A DNA stretch of 64,000 nt, from the NCBI GenBank assembly GCA_964647485.1, contig CAZYHV010000012.1:43353-107352 (forward strand), written 5' to 3'. The position numbers and the translations under genes are program-made. The DNA is from FW021-bin31 sp964647485. GTDB lineage: Bacteria > Bacteroidota > Bacteroidia > Chitinophagales > Chitinophagaceae. This document shows, piece after piece, positions 34,679 to 43,079 of the stretch (the stretch's first letter is position 1; each line of letters begins with the position of its first letter). The notes beneath the pieces are model-generated. The model made no database searches, was not told the origin of the DNA, and was given only the letters and a program-made list of their open reading frames with translations.

Positions 34679-36205
34679 TTGAGTTCAATAAAAAAATTAG
34701 CCGGACAGACTTTATGGTATGGAGCGAGTAACATAGCTGCCAGGTTTTTAAATTACCTTCTGACACCGTTGATTACCTATCTCCTTCATAATCCGGAAGG
34801 GGTAAAAGACTATGGAAATTATAGTTTGTTGTACGCTTGGATCGCTGTAGTTAATATCGTGTTTACCTATGGCTTTGAAACGGGGTATTTTCGATTCTAT
34901 AACAAACCCGGGGCTGATAAGAGAGCTATTTTTCAAACTACTTTTGGTTCCATTTTATTGAGTACGATAGGGCTGGTTGGATTGTTGATTATTTTAAGAG
35001 CACCAATTAATCAGCTTATTGGACTGGCCCATCATAACGAATATATTATTTGGGCTATTTTGCTTGTTGGGCTGGATGCCTTGTCTATTATCCCTTTTGC
35101 CAAGCTGAGACAGGAGGCACGACCCAAGAAGTATGCGTTTGTAAAGCTTTCCGGTATTATTTTGAATATTTTACTAGTTGTCTTTTTCCTCGTTTTATTG
35201 CCCGATTTTTTGAAAGATCATCCCTCTTCGTTTTTATATCATTGGTATAATCGCAATACGGCAGTTGGTTTTTTAGTCTTAGCAAACCTCTGCCAGAATA
35301 TTCTTGTTTTTCTCTTGTTATATAAGGAGTGGAGGAGTTTTAGGTTCGAAATAAATAAAAAACTATGGAAACAAATTTTTAAATATAGTTCTCCTATTAT
35401 TATCATTGGCATTGCTGCAATGATTAATGAAGTAATGGATCGGCAGATGTTGGCTATGTTTTTGCCCATGTCGGAAGAAAAGGCACGACAGGTGGTAGGG
35501 ATTTATTCTGCCAATTATAAACTGGCTATCCTTATTAGTCTGTTTATTCAGGCTTTTAAAATGGCAGCAGAGCCTTTCTTTTTTGAACAGGCAAAGGACA
35601 AAGATGCACCAAAGACTTATGCCAGAGTAATGAAATGGTTCATCCTCACTGTGGCTTTTGCTTTCTTGTTTACAACCTTATATTTGGATGTTTGGAAGTA
35701 TTTTATTGGCAGATCCTATCGATCCGGGTTGGGCATCGTTCCGATTCTATTAGCTGCAAACATCTGCTTAGGCGTGTATTATAATCTATCCATCTGGTAT
35801 AAATTGACCGATAAAATGATGATGGGACTTTATATTACACTGCTTGGCGTTGCGGTTACATTAGTGGGGAATTATTTCTTTATTCCTAAATACGGAATGT
35901 ATGCCGCCGCTTGGGCGACTTTTTTCTGTTATTTTATAATGATGGTAATCTCTTATTTGGTTGGACAAAAATATTATCCTATCCCTTATCAAGTAAAAAA
36001 GAGCTGCCTGCATATCATCGTTATGTTGGGCGTCTATTTTATTTATCAGGGGGTGAGTATGATCCTTTCCTCTTTAGTTTTAAACTTAATATTGGCAACC
36101 CTTTTGATGGGATGTTTTTTGGTTATTATAGGGAGAATGGAAAAAAAAGAATTGAAAAACCTGGCTGTGATAGAAGTCGTGAAGAAACGGATCTTTAAAA
36201 GATAA
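34679..36205 (+). CDS. Polysaccharide/oligosaccharide flippase (Wzx/MOP superfamily)
   Basis: A 508-residue integral membrane protein with about 12-14 hydrophobic helices, starting IKKLAGQTLWYGASNIAARF as in Wzx-type flippases of the MOP superfamily (FETGYFRFYNK, SPIIIIGIAAMINEVMDRQM, IYSANYKLAILISLFIQAFK, FIPKYGMYAAAWATFFCYF). These move lipid-linked sugars across the inner membrane. The start is TTG, placed just downstream of a promoter box. No glycosyltransferases flank it, so its cargo (envelope polysaccharide, O-antigen or a peptidoglycan precursor) cannot be told from context. Confidence 0.88.
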   Translation: MSSIKKLAGQTLWYGASNIAARFLNYLLTPLITYLLHNPEGVKDYGNYSLLYAWIAVVNIVFTYGFETGYFRFYNKPGADKRAIFQTTFGSILLSTIGLVGLLIILRAPINQLIGLAHHNEYIIWAILLVGLDALSIIPFAKLRQEARPKKYAFVKLSGIILNILLVVFFLVLLPDFLKDHPSSFLYHWYNRNTAVGFLVLANLCQNILVFLLLYKEWRSFRFEINKKLWKQIFKYSSPIIIIGIAAMINEVMDRQMLAMFLPMSEEKARQVVGIYSANYKLAILISLFIQAFKMAAEPFFFEQAKDKDAPKTYARVMKWFILTVAFAFLFTTLYLDVWKYFIGRSYRSGLGIVPILLAANICLGVYYNLSIWYKLTDKMMMGLYITLLGVAVTLVGNYFFIPKYGMYAAAWATFFCYFIMMVISYLVGQKYYPIPYQVKKSCLHIIVMLGVYFIYQGVSMILSSLVLNLILATLLMGCFLVIIGRMEKKELKNLAVIEVVKKRIFKR

Positions 36206-36248
36206 CTTTGAGATGAAGGGAGAAAGGGAAGAATTAGTAGATTAATAT

Positions 36249-36256
36249 TACTTTTG
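36249..36256 (+). promoter_or_regulatory. Candidate promoter of the DUF4271 gene
   Basis: TACTTTTG fits TAnnTTTG, 16 bases before the TTG start at 36273. Confidence 0.5.
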
Positions 36257-36272
36257 TCAAAAAACATACATC

Positions 36273-37199
36273 TTGGTGAAGAAATTGGCTTCTTTATTGC
36301 TTTTTACCTGCTTTTTTATGGCCTGGTCAGCTGAAGGACAGGAGGTGAATGCTGTTTCTTCTGTAGCCGGAGGGGCACAGCAAAATAAGATGACGAAGGG
36401 AAATGCGCCGAGTTTTGTACTGAAAAAATTTGACAACCGACAGGACTTTGTTCAATATCTTTTAGCTCACAATACTTTATATAAGGAGACACAACATCCG
36501 GAATTTCGACCGGTCCAATGGCATGAGAATAACCAATCCCGGAACGATACCAATGCTCAAATCTTTTATATTATTTTAGGAACCTTTTTATTTATAGCCT
36601 TCATACATGCAGTCTTTAATAAATATTACAAAGATCTGTTTCATGCTTTTGTTTCTCCTACTTTGAGCAGACGCCAGCTAAAGGATCAATTGTACCAAAC
36701 ACCCTTCCCGGCTTTTTTACTGAATTTGTTTTTTATTGTTTCTTTTGGGGTTTATCTGTTTCTCTTTTTAGAGCAGAAAGGCTATCTTTCTGAGCTTATG
36801 CCTACTTATGTTGTTTCTATAATTATTTTATTTCTTGGAGCTATTTATCTTATAAAGTATCTCTCACTTCGATTCCTAGGATGGCTTTTGGGATTAAAGG
36901 AAGAGGTAGATGGCTATATATTTACAATCTTCTTGATTAATAAAATAATGGGTGTGTTTTTATTGCCGTTTATTTTGCTTTTGGCATTTGGTTCTCTTCA
37001 GTTATCAACTACTGCATTGAATATCTCCCTTGTTCTTGTCATTTTGTTGTTTATATATCGATATTTTAGAGCCTTACCGTTGATTAATTCAAGAACAGAA
37101 ATAAACAAATTTCATTTTTTTCTTTATCTTTGTGCTTTCGAAATAGCACCCATTCTCATTATAGGGAAATTTTTTACTCTCTGGGTAGCAGGTGCTTGA
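36273..37199 (+). CDS. DUF4271 family membrane protein
   Basis: A 308-residue protein with a signal-like N-terminus (LASLLLFTCFFMAWSAEGQ) and about seven hydrophobic helices from residue 90 on (IFYIILGTFLFIAFIHAVF, FLLNLFFIVSFGVYLFLFL, VVSIIILFLGAIYLIKYL, NKIMGVFLLPFILLLAFG). DUF4271 is a Bacteroidota-specific membrane family often found next to a HemD-like gene, as here. Start is TTG at 36273 or GTG at 36276; the promoter box supports either. Function unknown. It begins 67 bases after the flippase. Confidence 0.8.
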   Translation: MVKKLASLLLFTCFFMAWSAEGQEVNAVSSVAGGAQQNKMTKGNAPSFVLKKFDNRQDFVQYLLAHNTLYKETQHPEFRPVQWHENNQSRNDTNAQIFYIILGTFLFIAFIHAVFNKYYKDLFHAFVSPTLSRRQLKDQLYQTPFPAFLLNLFFIVSFGVYLFLFLEQKGYLSELMPTYVVSIIILFLGAIYLIKYLSLRFLGWLLGLKEEVDGYIFTIFLINKIMGVFLLPFILLLAFGSLQLSTTALNISLVLVILLFIYRYFRALPLINSRTEINKFHFFLYLCAFEIAPILIIGKFFTLWVAGA

Positions 37200-37239
37200 G
37201 GAGAATTAAAGATTTGTGAACCAATAGGAATATTAGTAA

Positions 37240-38019
37240 ATGAACATGGAAAATCCACCCGTTGTTAAGGGCAAAAAGATTCGTTCTATTTTGATTTCTC
37301 AACCCGAACCGGCAAATGGTCGGTCGCCTTATTTTGATTTGGCAAAAAAATTTGGTGTAAAGGTCGATTTTCAGCAATTTATACATGTAGAAGGATTAAC
37401 GGCGAAAGATTTTAGGAAACAAAAAATTAATCTGGAAGATTTCTCTGCAGTAGTATTTACCAGCCGACATGCTATTGACCATTACTTTAGAATTTGTGAA
37501 AAGATGAAGGTGGAGGTGTCTGCCGATATGAAATATTTTTGCGTGAGAGAGACGGTCGCCTTATATCTTCAGAAATATGTTCAATATAGAAAAAGAAAGA
37601 TTTTTTATCCTGAAAGTGGTAGGATAAAGGGACTTTTAGATATTATGAAACGTTACAAGTCAAAAGAGACTTTTCTAGTCCCCTCATCTGATCAGAGTAA
37701 AAATGACATTCCCTTATGGTTAAAGAAAAATAAAGCCAATTTTAAAAAAGCCATTATGTATCAAACCGTAGGGAATGATGTGAAAGAAGTGGTCGCCAAT
37801 GGCTATGATATGATTGTCTTTTTCAGTCCATCGGGTGTGAAAGCATTGGTGGAGAGTGCACCCGATTTTGAACAAGAAGAGACGGCAATAGCTGCATTTG
37901 GAAAATCTACTTCCAAAGCGGTAGAAGAAAAGGGATTTCGCCTGGATTTAAGGGCTCCCACTCCAAAGGCTCCATCAATGGTTGCTGCCGTTAAGTCATT
38001 TCTGAAAGGGAAAAAATAA
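37240..38019 (+). CDS. Uroporphyrinogen-III synthase family protein (HemD-like)
   Basis: A 259-residue soluble protein with the two-domain HemD pattern: ILISQPEPANGRSPYFDLAKK, VVFTSRHAIDHYF, KIFYPESGRIKGLLDIM, IMYQTVGNDVKEV, MIVFFSPSGVKALVES, IAAFGKSTSKAVEEKGF and APTPKAPSMVAAV. HemD cyclises hydroxymethylbilane into uroporphyrinogen III in haem and sirohaem synthesis. No other hem gene is near; it sits between DUF4271 and the gld cluster. The sequence family is clear, but in Bacteroidota this copy may not be the only HemD, so enzymatic activity is inferred. Confidence 0.82.
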   Translation: MNMENPPVVKGKKIRSILISQPEPANGRSPYFDLAKKFGVKVDFQQFIHVEGLTAKDFRKQKINLEDFSAVVFTSRHAIDHYFRICEKMKVEVSADMKYFCVRETVALYLQKYVQYRKRKIFYPESGRIKGLLDIMKRYKSKETFLVPSSDQSKNDIPLWLKKNKANFKKAIMYQTVGNDVKEVVANGYDMIVFFSPSGVKALVESAPDFEQEETAIAAFGKSTSKAVEEKGFRLDLRAPTPKAPSMVAAVKSFLKGKK

Positions 38020-38220
38020 CCTATTTTAGCTCAGCTGGAACAAGAAGAGCTATATTTATACTTCTTTTATAATAGGGTATTGTTTTGGGTTTAATCCGGA
38101 ATAACACCTTTATAAAAAGAAGGTCTTCTTTTTGTAAAAAAAAATAATTACTTTTAGCCCTTTGATGGAATGATTGAGGAGGGAAGTGTGAAGGTGTGTT
38201 TAAAAGTAACTGATATATGT

Positions 38221-38228
38221 TATATTTG
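38221..38228 (+). promoter_or_regulatory. Candidate promoter of the gldKLMN operon
   Basis: TATATTTG fits TAnnTTTG, with gtgttta about 20 bases upstream. It ends 13 bases before the ATG at 38242, which argues against the earlier in-frame ATG at 38170 as start. Confidence 0.55.
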
Positions 38229-38241
38229 CATTCTGTCTAAA

Positions 38242-39522
38242 ATGAAACCAGAATCTATGAAAAGCTATTTATATCGAGGGGTGGCGTTGTTCTTTGTTGC
38301 TAGTATGTTATGGGGCTGTGGGAAGAACAATTCTTATCAGGGACAGGTGACAGGCGTAAAGGGAAGAGCTAATTATAAACCGGCCAAACCTTATGGGATG
38401 GTGTATATCCCCTCCGGAGCCTTTTTAATGGGAAGTAGTGATCAGGATTTAAGAGGAACATATACGGCAAGGGAGAAGACCGTGACTGTTCAGGGCTTTT
38501 ATATGGATGCTACAGAAGTAACCAATAATCAATATCGACAGTTTGTATATTGGGTAAGAGATTCTATCGCACATAAATTATTAGGGCAAGTTACAGAAGC
38601 GAGTGATGGTACAGAAAAAATTGATTGGAGTCAGGATATTAATTATTCTGATCCGGCAACACAAGAAAAATTGAATGCGATTTATTATGCTCCTGAAGAC
38701 CGGGTATTTGGTAAGAAAGAAATAGATGTCAGTAAGCTGGTATACCATTCAGAATGGTTTGATTTGAAAGCTGCAGCCTTGGATCGAGGAAAGCATCCTC
38801 GTTCTCAGTTTATTAGAAAAGATGACACCCCGATTTATCCGGATACCTTATCTTGGATAAGAGATTATTCTTATTCCTATAATGATCCTATGGCGAGATA
38901 TTACTTTTCACACCCCGCTTTTGATAACTATCCGGTAGTGGGGGTCAATTGGAAGCAGGCACAAGCGTTTACCCGCTGGCGGACAAAATTATGGGCCGAT
39001 TATAGGAAATCAATTGGTAAACCAACACAGGGATCTTTTCGTTTACCTACCGAAGCTGAATGGGAGTATGCTGCTAGAGGAGGGAGAAATGAGGCGCCTT
39101 ATCCTTGGGGGGGGCCTTATCTGAGGAATAAGAAAGGCTGTTTTTTGGCAAACTTTAAACCGGGTCGTGGAGATTATGCAGAAGATGGCGCATTATATCC
39201 GGCAAAAGCAGATGCTTATTGGCCTAATGATTATGGACTATACAATATGTCAGGAAATGTAGCTGAATGGACTTCTTCTGCTTATTTTGAGAATGGGTAT
39301 AAGTTTGCCATGGATTTCAATCCGGATATTCAAATCAATGCCAAGGATAGCGCTGCTCCCAAGATGAAGAGGAAAGTTGTGAGAGGAGGGTCATGGAAGG
39401 ATGTGGGCTATTTCCTTAATGTCGGTGTACGTTCATGGGAATATCAAGATACAGCAGAGTGCTATGTTGGTTTTCGTACGGTATTATCTTTCTTAGGGCG
39501 ATCTCCCAAAGATTTTAATTAA
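38242..39522 (+). CDS. gldK: Type IX secretion/gliding motility lipoprotein GldK
   Basis: About 426 residues from the ATG at 38242 (38257 also possible). A lipoprotein signal (ALFFVASMLWGCGKNN) leads into an FGE-sulfatase/SUMF1-like domain: MVYIPSGAFLMGSSDQD, FYMDATEVTNNQYRQFV, YPVVGVNWKQAQAFTRWR, RLPTEAEWEYAARGG, YNMSGNVAEWTSSAY, VRGGSWKDVGY. In GldK this fold is structural. With GldN it forms the periplasmic ring of the type IX secretion system, which exports CTD-bearing proteins and drives gliding. It is followed by gldL, gldM and gldN in the canonical order. Confidence 0.95.
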   Translation: MKPESMKSYLYRGVALFFVASMLWGCGKNNSYQGQVTGVKGRANYKPAKPYGMVYIPSGAFLMGSSDQDLRGTYTAREKTVTVQGFYMDATEVTNNQYRQFVYWVRDSIAHKLLGQVTEASDGTEKIDWSQDINYSDPATQEKLNAIYYAPEDRVFGKKEIDVSKLVYHSEWFDLKAAALDRGKHPRSQFIRKDDTPIYPDTLSWIRDYSYSYNDPMARYYFSHPAFDNYPVVGVNWKQAQAFTRWRTKLWADYRKSIGKPTQGSFRLPTEAEWEYAARGGRNEAPYPWGGPYLRNKKGCFLANFKPGRGDYAEDGALYPAKADAYWPNDYGLYNMSGNVAEWTSSAYFENGYKFAMDFNPDIQINAKDSAAPKMKRKVVRGGSWKDVGYFLNVGVRSWEYQDTAECYVGFRTVLSFLGRSPKDFN

Positions 39523-39564
39523 CAAACATTTATTTTTTTCAATTTTTAAATTAAGAGAATTATT

Positions 39565-40395
39565 ATGGCTAATCCTTTAAGAACGCAAAAAGCTAGAGGT
39601 GTACTTAATGTGATCTTCAGTGTAGGGGCTGCAATTATCATTTTTGGAGCATTAGCAAAGATTGAACATTGGGGAGGTGCATGGGGAAATGCTTTGATTA
39701 TTGGAATGATTTCCGAATCACTGACCTTTCTGCTAATGGCATTTTTGCCTGCCGAAGAAGTTTATCATTGGGAGAAATATTATCCTCATTTGAACTTAAC
39801 ACCGGAAGAGGAAAAGAAATTGACCGGAAAGTATGAGCCCAAAAATATAGCTTTAGGAAGTGGTGCTGCTGCACCTTCTCCAGTTGCAGGAATGGATAAA
39901 ATGTTGGAGGAGGCCGATATTACCCCGACCAATCTAAAAAAATTAAGTGATAATTTTCAAAAACTGAATCAGACGGTGGGGCAAATGAAAGATTTCTCGG
40001 GTACAGTGGCAGCTGCCGACGATTTTTCACAAAAGACAAAAGGGGCAGCAGAGGCTATGGGAAATATATCAACAGCCTATAACAATGTAGCAGAAACGAT
40101 GAATGTCTTTAATGAAACGGCAGCAAATAGTCAGGAGTTCCATACTGAAATGGAGAAAATGGCAAAGAACCTGGGCTCTTTGAATGCGATTTATGAATTA
40201 GAGGTAGAAAATGCCGATAGTCATCAAAAGAATATGAAGAAATTTTATGGCAGTATTAGTGATATCTCTGAAGCAATGTCTGGTGGTGTCGAAGATGCTT
40301 ACAAAACGAAAGAACAAATTGCATTGATGGCCAAGAATATGGAAAACCTGAATAATGTTTACGGAAATATGCTTTCCGCAATGAATAATCATTAA
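39565..40395 (+). CDS. gldL: Type IX secretion/gliding motor protein GldL
   Basis: 276 residues. Two N-terminal membrane helices (about 12-34 GVLNVIFSVGAAIIIFGALA and 42-64 NALIIGMISESLTFLLMAFL) flank the KIEHWGG segment, and a long cytoplasmic coiled-coil tail follows (DNFQKLNQTVGQMKDFSGT and related heptads). GldL pentamers surround the GldM dimer to form the proton-driven motor. A conserved glutamate in the second helix (ISESLTF) is present and would couple proton flow to rotation. It starts 42 bases after gldK. Confidence 0.96.
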   Translation: MANPLRTQKARGVLNVIFSVGAAIIIFGALAKIEHWGGAWGNALIIGMISESLTFLLMAFLPAEEVYHWEKYYPHLNLTPEEEKKLTGKYEPKNIALGSGAAAPSPVAGMDKMLEEADITPTNLKKLSDNFQKLNQTVGQMKDFSGTVAAADDFSQKTKGAAEAMGNISTAYNNVAETMNVFNETAANSQEFHTEMEKMAKNLGSLNAIYELEVENADSHQKNMKKFYGSISDISEAMSGGVEDAYKTKEQIALMAKNMENLNNVYGNMLSAMNNH

Positions 40396-40456
40396 TTGCA
40401 ACCTATTTAATTTAAAATTCTGTAACCCCAATTAAAGAGATTAAAAGTATAGGCTA

Positions 40457-42001
40457 ATGTCAATGTCCTTACCTAAAGAGCCGCGGCAGAAAATGATTAA
40501 TCTGCTTTACGTAGTGCTTATAGCTATGTTAGCGCTTAATGTTTCGGCTAAAATTCTCAATGCTTTTAGGATTGTCGATCAAAGTATTACGAATTCTAAT
40601 AATGCTATCGATCAAAAAAATGAAATCATTTATAAGCAATTTGAGAAACAAATGGCTCAGGATCCTGAAAAAGTGGGTCCGTTAAAAAAGAAAGCAGAAA
40701 CAGTTAAAGAAAGATCAAAAAAAATCAACAGCTATATTGATAGCCTAAAGAAACGGATTGTAAAAGAAAGTGGTGGTCTGGATGAGGAAGGAAAAATAAA
40801 AAGAGCGGATGATTTAGATGCCCCTTCAAGAATTATGTTGAATAAGGGGAATGGCCCGGAATTGAAAAATAGATTGAAAAAGGTGAGAGCGGATTTTCTT
40901 CAATATTTTGACGCAAACAACAGAGAAAGCGAAGCTAAGATTTTCCCACTTAGGATTATTGAACCACAACCTAAAAAAGAAGGGAAAAAAGCTAAAGAAA
41001 GCTGGTCGAGTATAAATTTCTCAAATGTTCCGACTATAGCCGCCATTACCATATTGAACAAATTTAAAAATGATGTAAAGAATTCAGAAGCACAGGTGAT
41101 AGATTACTTATATCAACAAATTAATGCGCAACAATTTACGATGGATACCTATACCCCTTTGGTTTCTGCAAATTCAGGCTATGTGATGGATGGTCAGAAA
41201 TATCAGGCCAAAATTATGTTGGGAGCCTATAGTTCTACTGTAGACCCGACCATAACGGTCAATGGGAATCCTATAGATGTTGAGAATGGCGTTGGAAAGT
41301 TTTCTACATTGGCTAGCGGAGTAGGTGAACATAAATATGATGTGGCCGTTAAACTAAAGGATAAAAATGGGGAGGTGAAATCATTTACTACGACAGGATC
41401 CTATATGGTAGGAGCTTCTTCACTTTCCGTTTCGGCTACGAAGATGAATGTCTTGTTTGTAGGATTAAATAATCCAATTAGTATTGCGGCAGCAGGCGTT
41501 CCCGCAGGAGATATCCATGCTTCTATTTCACAGGGCTCTTTACGAAAAACAGGAACCGGAAAGTATATCGCCAAGGTGAGGAATGTGAATAAAGACGCTG
41601 TCGTCCGTGTGTCAGCTACTGTTGATGGAAAAAATACGAACCTGGGAACGATGAAGTTTCGGGTCATGCGGGTTCCTGATCCTATAGCGATGATTGGTAA
41701 TAGCGAAGGCGGACGGATGCGATCTGCTGTGTTTAGGGCGCAAGAAGGTGTTCGTGCCGTTTTAAAAAACTTTTATTTTGATATTAAGTTTACAGTAAGT
41801 AGCTTTACATTGGGTTTTGTTGGAAATGGCTTTAGTGATTATGTGGAAGCAAAATCTTCCTCAGCACGGTTTACCGGCGAAATGAAACAGTTGATGAAAA
41901 GGTGTAAACCGGGAACTCGAGTGTTTGTGGATGATATTAGAGCAAAAGGACCTGATGGTACAACAAGAAAACTGCCGGGTATTACTTTGAAACTATATTA
42001 A
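40457..42001 (+). CDS. gldM: Type IX secretion/gliding motor protein GldM
   Basis: 514 residues. One N-terminal membrane helix (PRQKMINLLYVVLIAMLALN) precedes a large periplasmic region of helical domain D1 and beta domains D2-D4 (FSNVPTIAAITILNKFKNDV, MNVLFVGLNNPISIAAAGVP, FYFDIKFTVSSFTLGF, GTRVFVDDIRAKGPDGTTRK). GldM spans the periplasm and transmits motor motion from GldL to the GldK/GldN ring. It begins 61 bases after gldL and 28 bases before gldN. Length and motifs are standard. Confidence 0.96.
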   Translation: MSMSLPKEPRQKMINLLYVVLIAMLALNVSAKILNAFRIVDQSITNSNNAIDQKNEIIYKQFEKQMAQDPEKVGPLKKKAETVKERSKKINSYIDSLKKRIVKESGGLDEEGKIKRADDLDAPSRIMLNKGNGPELKNRLKKVRADFLQYFDANNRESEAKIFPLRIIEPQPKKEGKKAKESWSSINFSNVPTIAAITILNKFKNDVKNSEAQVIDYLYQQINAQQFTMDTYTPLVSANSGYVMDGQKYQAKIMLGAYSSTVDPTITVNGNPIDVENGVGKFSTLASGVGEHKYDVAVKLKDKNGEVKSFTTTGSYMVGASSLSVSATKMNVLFVGLNNPISIAAAGVPAGDIHASISQGSLRKTGTGKYIAKVRNVNKDAVVRVSATVDGKNTNLGTMKFRVMRVPDPIAMIGNSEGGRMRSAVFRAQEGVRAVLKNFYFDIKFTVSSFTLGFVGNGFSDYVEAKSSSARFTGEMKQLMKRCKPGTRVFVDDIRAKGPDGTTRKLPGITLKLY

Positions 42002-42029
42002 ATTTGTCTTTTTTTAAAAAAATACTGAT

Positions 42030-42977
42030 ATGAAGAGGTTAGATTGGGTTAAAAGTATAGGATTGATTATCGGATTGGTATTAGGGGTCACTTCGTCCAT
42101 TTCTGCTCAGGGGGTGCAGGAAAATCCTTTGGAAGGAAATATAAACACACCGGAGGACGGAATGCATTTGGGAGTAGACTCTTCTCTAAGAAACGACCTT
42201 GCGGTAAAGAGAATGGATAATAACGAAAAGACTCCTCTTGCCTATCAGAGGATTCGTTCGAAAGATGCGGTCTGGGGAAAACGTGTTTGGGAGGAAATAG
42301 ATACTCGACAGAAAATGAATCAACCTTTTGTGTATAAGGGACATGATGAAAAAGGAAACAGCCTCATGTTGATTGATATATTGGTGAATGCAGTGTTGGA
42401 TAGCGAGGTGACAGCTTTTAAAGGAGTTGATGATCGGTTTACTACCCCATTGACAGTGGCACAAGTACAGGGAGAATTGACAGGGAAAGCTGATACTATA
42501 AGTGTGACAGATCCGGTTACCGGTGAGGTAACCCAGAAAGTAATTCGCAATGATTTTGACCCTCAATCGGTAAAGACTTATCGGCTTAAAGAAGATTGGG
42601 TCTTTGATCGCCAGACTTCCAGGTTGTATTGTAGAATTATTGGGATAGCACCTTTACAGGATATTGTTGATCCCAATACAGGAGAGCTTAGAGGGAAAAT
42701 GCCTTTATTTTGGATTTATTATCCTGACTTGAGATCGGTATTGGCCAAATATGATGTTTACAATCCGAATAATTATTACCAAAGGATTTCCTGGGAAGAT
42801 CTTTTCGAAATGAGGAGATTTAATGGGCATATCGTGAAGGTGGATAATGCTTTAGATGAAACCATTGAACAAGAAATCCCGGGCACTTCAACTGAAGCCG
42901 GAATAAAACGACTACTAAAAGGGAAAAAAGTGCATAATAAAATATTTAATTTTGAACAGAATCTTTGGGAATATTAA
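42030..42977 (+). CDS. gldN: Type IX secretion/gliding protein GldN
   Basis: 315 residues with a signal peptide (GLIIGLVLGVTSSISAQG) and the GldN pattern: RSKDAVWGKRVWEEIDTRQK, FKGVDDRFTTPL, VKTYRLKEDWVFDRQTSRLY, RIIGIAPLQDI, PLFWIYYPDLRSVLAKYDVY and RRFNGHIVKVDNALDETIEQ. GldN partners GldK in the periplasmic ring below the outer membrane. It is the last gene of the operon; a convergent FGGY kinase gene follows 102 bases later. Confidence 0.95.
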   Translation: MKRLDWVKSIGLIIGLVLGVTSSISAQGVQENPLEGNINTPEDGMHLGVDSSLRNDLAVKRMDNNEKTPLAYQRIRSKDAVWGKRVWEEIDTRQKMNQPFVYKGHDEKGNSLMLIDILVNAVLDSEVTAFKGVDDRFTTPLTVAQVQGELTGKADTISVTDPVTGEVTQKVIRNDFDPQSVKTYRLKEDWVFDRQTSRLYCRIIGIAPLQDIVDPNTGELRGKMPLFWIYYPDLRSVLAKYDVYNPNNYYQRISWEDLFEMRRFNGHIVKVDNALDETIEQEIPGTSTEAGIKRLLKGKKVHNKIFNFEQNLWEY

Positions 42978-43079
42978 ACCTATTCCATCTTATTTCTTAC
43001 TAATGTTGAACAGACATGAAGTAAGGCTTCTGTTTCGTAATTGCTATCTTCCTTTATTCACTGAGATTTAATGCAGGCT

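Noticed and set aside
34480..34734. 84-codon minus-strand ORF over the flippase promoter and start
   Set aside because: It reads across the flippase promoter and start and then uses the third frame of the small secreted gene. It has no signal peptide or family pattern.
38027..38100. tRNA-like pieces after the HemD-like gene (TAGCTCAGCTGG plus AGAGC, then GGGTTTAATCC)
   Set aside because: The D-arm-like and T-arm-like strings are too far apart, there is no anticodon stem and the acceptor ends do not pair. TAGCTC/GAGCTA and CCTATT/AATAGG instead form a plain hairpin.
38242..39522. GldK as the sulfatase-maturing formylglycine-generating enzyme for the PUL
   Set aside because: It has the FGE fold but is a lipoprotein encoded directly with gldLMN, which identifies it as the T9SS ring component.
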